Shown piece by piece: positions 60,372 through 64,000 of a stretch of 64,000 nucleotides of DNA. The position numbers and the translations under genes are program-made. Numbering within the stretch: the stretch's first letter is position 1; the number at the start of each line of letters is the position of its first letter. The stretch is taken from positions 3,900,280 through 3,964,279 of the forward strand of contig CM012954.1 of the NCBI GenBank assembly GCA_000181795.3, given 5' to 3'. Source of the DNA: Trichinella spiralis (taxonomy: Eukaryota; Nematoda; Enoplea; Trichinellida; Trichinellidae). Under the pieces are notes generated by a model. It was not told the DNA's origin, did not search any database, and saw nothing but the letters and a program-made list of their open reading frames with translations.

Positions 60372-60866
60372 ATTTGGAAATCGCCTGAGGCGTAAATCTG
60401 GGTGTAGCTTAAGGGTGAACATTTTTTTGAAAATGGATTCAGGCGTAGCTCCGGGTGAACCTTGAGGGCGAAATTTTTTTTAAAATTGCCTGAGGTGTAC
60501 CCTGGGGCGTAGCCTGGGGGAAATTTTTTAAAATTTTAGAAAATTTTGAAATTTCAGAAAACAGTTGCCGGAGGCGTAGCCTGAGGCATAGCCTGAGAGC
60601 AAATATTTTTTTGAAATTTGCCTCAGGGGTGGTTTGAAGGCAAATAGTTTTTTTAAATTGCCTGAGGCATAGCCTGAGAGCAAATATTTTTTTAAAATTG
60701 CCCTGGGGCATAGCCCAGGGCGTAGCCGCAGGGTAAAATTTTGAAAAACTTGGAAAATTTTTGAAATTAAAAAGACGTTGCCCGGGGCGTAGCCTTAGGC
60801 ATAGCTGGAGGCATACCTCGAGGAAATTTCCCAAAAGGGAGAGCCTAGAGCATAGCCTGAGGCGAT
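60372..60866 (-). repeat. GC-rich degenerate tandem array, right-arm copy
   Basis: Counterpart of 4333-4842 with several unit-internal indels. On this strand blocks read GCCTGAGGCATAGCC and variants. Confidence 0.75.
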
Positions 60867-61054
60867 AATTTTATTTGATCATTTTCATTCTAGGGTTATT
60901 TTCTTAAAGGCTCTCCTGCAACTTACCTTACCTGACACATACGTGAATGCCCATACCTAAAATGTGTTAATATTAACTGATAGCCTTAACGCAATAACGG
61001 ACCCTTACCTGATAATCCTGTTGAGATGTGGAATGTTCGCATAGTTCATTTCAC

Positions 61055-61098
61055 ACATTTCAGATCTGATCAGTTGTTCCTGATCAGATCTGAAATGT
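61055..61098. repeat. Perfect 19-bp hairpin, right-arm copy
   Basis: The same stem as at 4100-4143 with loop TTGTTC, the reverse complement of GAACAA; no mismatch in the stem. Confidence 0.85.
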
Positions 61099-61226
61099 TG
61101 TATCAGAGAAGTGTTAAGGAACTTACTAGTCTTTGATGCAAGATGAACGCACGTATAGTTCTTGAACAGTCCATCTTCTCAAATCTGCTGCTAGTATGAA
61201 GTGTCCGTCGTTGAGTCTGCTGTTCT

Positions 61227-62345
61227 TTAACTTCTGGCAGATCCTCCCAAACACCATGTTACCAGATCTAAAACATAAGAGCGTTAATAAGTAAAGCAAT
61301 AGGTAAAAGTAATAAGTACTTACTTGACTTTATGATGACGCAAGTTGAACGGTTATTATTCATCCTGTCCAATCCACTAGCGTCAATAGCAAACGATTCT
61401 GTAAAAATTACACCTGAAAATAGTGTCAAATGTAGGACTTACCTGTGACTCGAAGAATAAGTATGCTCGGCAAAGTATCCAGTGCTGTAGAGACATGTAT
61501 ATTCCCTCCAGCTGGTGGTTTCTTGTTTATATGGATTCCCATCGAAAAAATGTCTTTCTTTAATTTATGCAATGGGGTGAATTTTCTTAGCATGTTCTCA
61601 TTAACATTGTGCAGCTTCATCTTCCCAGACACCCATGTTACCAGATCTAAAACATAAGAGCGTTAATAAGTATAGTAAAGCATCATAAAAGTAATAAATA
61701 CTTACTTGACACTATGATGACGCAAGTTGAACGTGTAATATTCATCCTGTTTAATCTGCTATGGTCAAGTATTAAACGATTTTGTTGATGAAAAATTGAA
61801 CCTGAAAATATGTATGAGTAATGTCAAATTTAGGACTTACCTGTTACTCGAAGAATAAGCATGCTCGGCAACGTATCCAGTGCTGTAGAGACAAATGAAT
61901 ATTCCAACCAGCTGATAATTTCTTGTTTATACGGGTTCCCTAAGGAAAGCTGTCTTTCTTAAATTTATGCGATAGGTTCAATTTTCTTAGCATGCTCTCA
62001 AGCAGCTACGCATGACGAATTGTCTTTCTCCATTTCACGCATGTAGTGGAATCGCTGACAGTCAGCCAAATCCATCCGTGTGATTATTTTTAACCATGTG
62101 GTAGAAATTATAAAGATTTGATGTCACAAAGTCTCAAAATGTCTGAAAATTATTAATTATTGCTATTACTGGTATTAAATAGCCATATTATAAAAAGGAA
62201 TTGAAGACAAATAACAGTGCATCTGGATTTAAGCTTTACGTTACACATAGAAATTGTAAATAGAATACTCACTTGTTAAATCAGGTGCATATGATAAAAA
62301 TGTGGAGATCATTTGCTCAACTTGAGGGTTCAAAGATGTTGCTAT
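61227..62345 (-). CDS. Right-arm copy of the four-exon unknown (T-box-like stretch) gene
   Basis: Exons correspond to 62273-62345, 61443-61646, 61324-61413 and 61227-61267. Exons 2 and 3 keep their frames and splice sites with few amino-acid changes (for example KLQN to KLHN, GVSF to GVIF). The ATG used in the left copy reads ATA here, so this copy needs another start or is untranslated. The decayed exon pair also lies upstream of exon 2 in this arm. Confidence 0.4.
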
Positions 62346-63167
62346 TTCAATCTTAAACCAAACAACTTTATCCACGGAGTTTAAAGTATGTTATACTTAC
62401 CCTAGTTCACTTTCAGCGTTACGATCCCATAATGTTGACGTTTTTCAAACTTCAAAATAATGTGAACCACTTCAGCAGTAGAAAATAATAAAGGCACAGG
62501 AATTTAAACTATAAACCATAAAATAAGTGCTATACTGATAATCTGTTATTGTAAAATATACATACCATTATTCATATTGAGCTGTGAAGTAAGTCACCGT
62601 TGTTCACTTATCCTAAAAGTTATTAGCTAATATAATATTTCAGTTTTCTAAGGGAGTGAAATATGGACAAAGATGTTTTTACTTACATGATGACTTTATT
62701 CCATCACGAAAGATACGTGGACGTATCGAACATTTCCAAGTAAAAATGATAATAGAGAATATTGAATGTGTTATGAACTAGTATAAATTTTCAAATATTA
62801 ATGTGTGCAGAATAAAGGATTTGTTTTTTACTTACATGTCATCTTTATTTCTGTCAAAATTCAGCGACAGTGCCATCACTAGCGAGGAAATTTAGTATTA
62901 CAAAATAAATAAGTGGCTTGAATTCTAAAATTATTATGATGCACCGTTATTTGTCTTCAATTACTTTTTATAATATGGCTCTTTCACGTTGGCTTATCTG
63001 ATTATATTCATGCTAATAGTAAGGCAGAATGGTAATTGTAGCATACGTATTGCACTACTTACCCTTTCTTTCATGTGAAATTGAATTTAATTATGTGAGT
63101 ATTGGTAATTCGTTGCCCTTTACAGTTTTATAGGAACAGCTCCAGTTGTCGGCATTGAAGTGGTTTG

Positions 63168-63600
63168 TCAGTTCCTTCTCCGTTTCTGAAAAAATTTTAT
63201 TTCAATAAGATACTACATATTCGGAATAGATTGAAAATTTAACTTGCTCTTCATGGCACATGTATGTAATATTCCACTGCAACCCGTGTGAAATCTGAAA
63301 GTAGAATATATTAGAAAATTCATCTCAAAATACGGAATATCAATAAGTACTCTATTGTCTGTTGCATCTATAAGGAAACGAAGTAATGTGTCATCAGGAA
63401 TAATTCAATGTTAGTACTGTTAGCGGGAACAGATATCAGTTCGAAATGACAAGTCATGCAAATAGCGTGCATAGAAGATGAGCACTACATTATAGAATAG
63501 CACTTACCTCTTCATCAAAGATGATATTCAAGAGTGCTACTATATTTCCGCACATTCCGATACGGCGATATGCTATAGAACTGACCATAGATACGACATT
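63168..63600 (-). CDS. Right-arm copy of the small four-exon gene (exons 2-4; exon 1 beyond the window)
   Basis: Exon 2 (63508-63600) and exon 3 (63244-63294) match the left copy with two (exon 2) and one (exon 3) residue changes and the same splice sites. Exon 4 begins at 63185, is 2 nt shorter near its start, and ends after five residues (KRRRN then TGA) instead of nineteen. Either the C-terminus differs between copies or this copy is decaying. Confidence 0.4.
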
Positions 63601-64000
63601 CTGAAACATTGCATAATAGTAATTAAAGTTGCCTTTGGTAGAAGAACCTACTTTACGGTAAATTATAGCGTATTAGCATAAATTATTGACCTTTTATTAA
63701 TGTTACTGTTATAATTAAAGCTATTTTGCTTCTGGTTATATAAGTGTATGGATAATGCAATTAGCATAAAAATTTATTTCACTAAACTGTAATAGTATAT
63801 CAGCATTGATATAAATGAAAAACTATATTGATTAAGTATGAAAAAAAATTGACGTTAACAATTGTTATTTGTTTAAAGTGGAAATAAAAAGATGTGATGC
63901 AAGAAGATGTACTACATGCGTTACATTTTATATTATGAAATATGAAGGCTGATAATTAATAGCTTTATGTGAAATAGTAAAAGAATAGTTAGGTAATGGT

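Larger units (their letters stand above)
57570..64000 (-). repeat. Right arm of the giant inverted repeat (continues beyond the window)
   Basis: Reverse complement of 1198-7645, collinear throughout. The final 20 bases still match the left arm near 1198-1217 with single mismatches, so the arm extends past 64000. Differences include substitutions, small indels and changes in the GC-rich array. AT-rich stretches without a called gene (57600-58970, 59035-59280, 62350-63165) mirror those of the left arm. Confidence 0.93.

Noticed and set aside
1198-64000. The arms as terminal inverted repeats of a giant DNA transposon
   Set aside because: The interior holds ordinary single-copy host genes, and I found no transposase, integrase, polymerase or target-site duplication; a segmental inverted duplication is simpler.
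1-64000. CRISPR arrays, bacterial operons or bacterial-type promoters
   Set aside because: Spliced eukaryotic genes throughout; no direct-repeat/spacer structure.

Overview
The window looks like a nematode chromosome segment. It is AT-rich, introns are mostly short GT-AG introns (about 45-70 nt with a minority longer), and several families are nematode-typical: a GNAT protein with a YitH/HolE-like C-terminal domain, a CHK (ecdysteroid-kinase-like) protein, secreted proteins with CPD...GWCC (CC-type) modules, and a peritrophin-like protein. I cannot name the species; an enoplean (clade I) worm is only a guess. Gene models were joined by eye from splice signals. For all multi-exon models given a residue count below, the exon lengths sum to a whole number of codons.

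Large-scale layout: two arms of at least 6.4 kb, in opposite orientation, flank about 50 kb of unique sequence. The left arm (about 1198-7645) is the reverse complement of the right arm (about 57570-64000), and the right arm is still homologous at the last base of the window. Both arms end inward in an (AT)n microsatellite. The arms hold small intron-rich genes I do not recognise (one with a faint T-box-like stretch), a GC-rich GGCTAYGCC-type array, a perfect 19-bp hairpin, and tandem exon-like repeats. I saw no transposase, reverse transcriptase or integrase, so this reads as an inverted segmental duplication rather than a classical transposon.

Unique interior, left to right: a GNAT acetyltransferase (+); COP9 signalosome subunit CSN3 (-); a 1440-residue multi-C2H2 zinc-finger protein (+); a co-oriented trio of testican, LLP homologue and mitochondrial-type Nudix CoA diphosphatase (all -); a small coiled-coil protein (+); a protein with four divergent SH2-like domains (+); two secreted CC-module proteins (-); a kinectin/p180-like ER coiled-coil protein (+); a third CC-module protein (-); a CHK kinase-like protein (-); lysosomal beta-glucuronidase (+); a chitin-binding-like Gly/Pro repeat protein (-); an EGF-domain surface protein (-); and ribosomal protein S11 (+).

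The interior genes are mostly ordinary, apparently intact host genes (signalosome, ribosome, nucleolus, ER, lysosome, extracellular matrix or cuticle). No shared pathway is evident. The notable items are the giant inverted repeat and its contents, the SH2-like protein that lacks the phosphotyrosine arginine in every repeat, the CC-module cluster with a six-cysteine WAP fusion, and a testican without a Kazal module.
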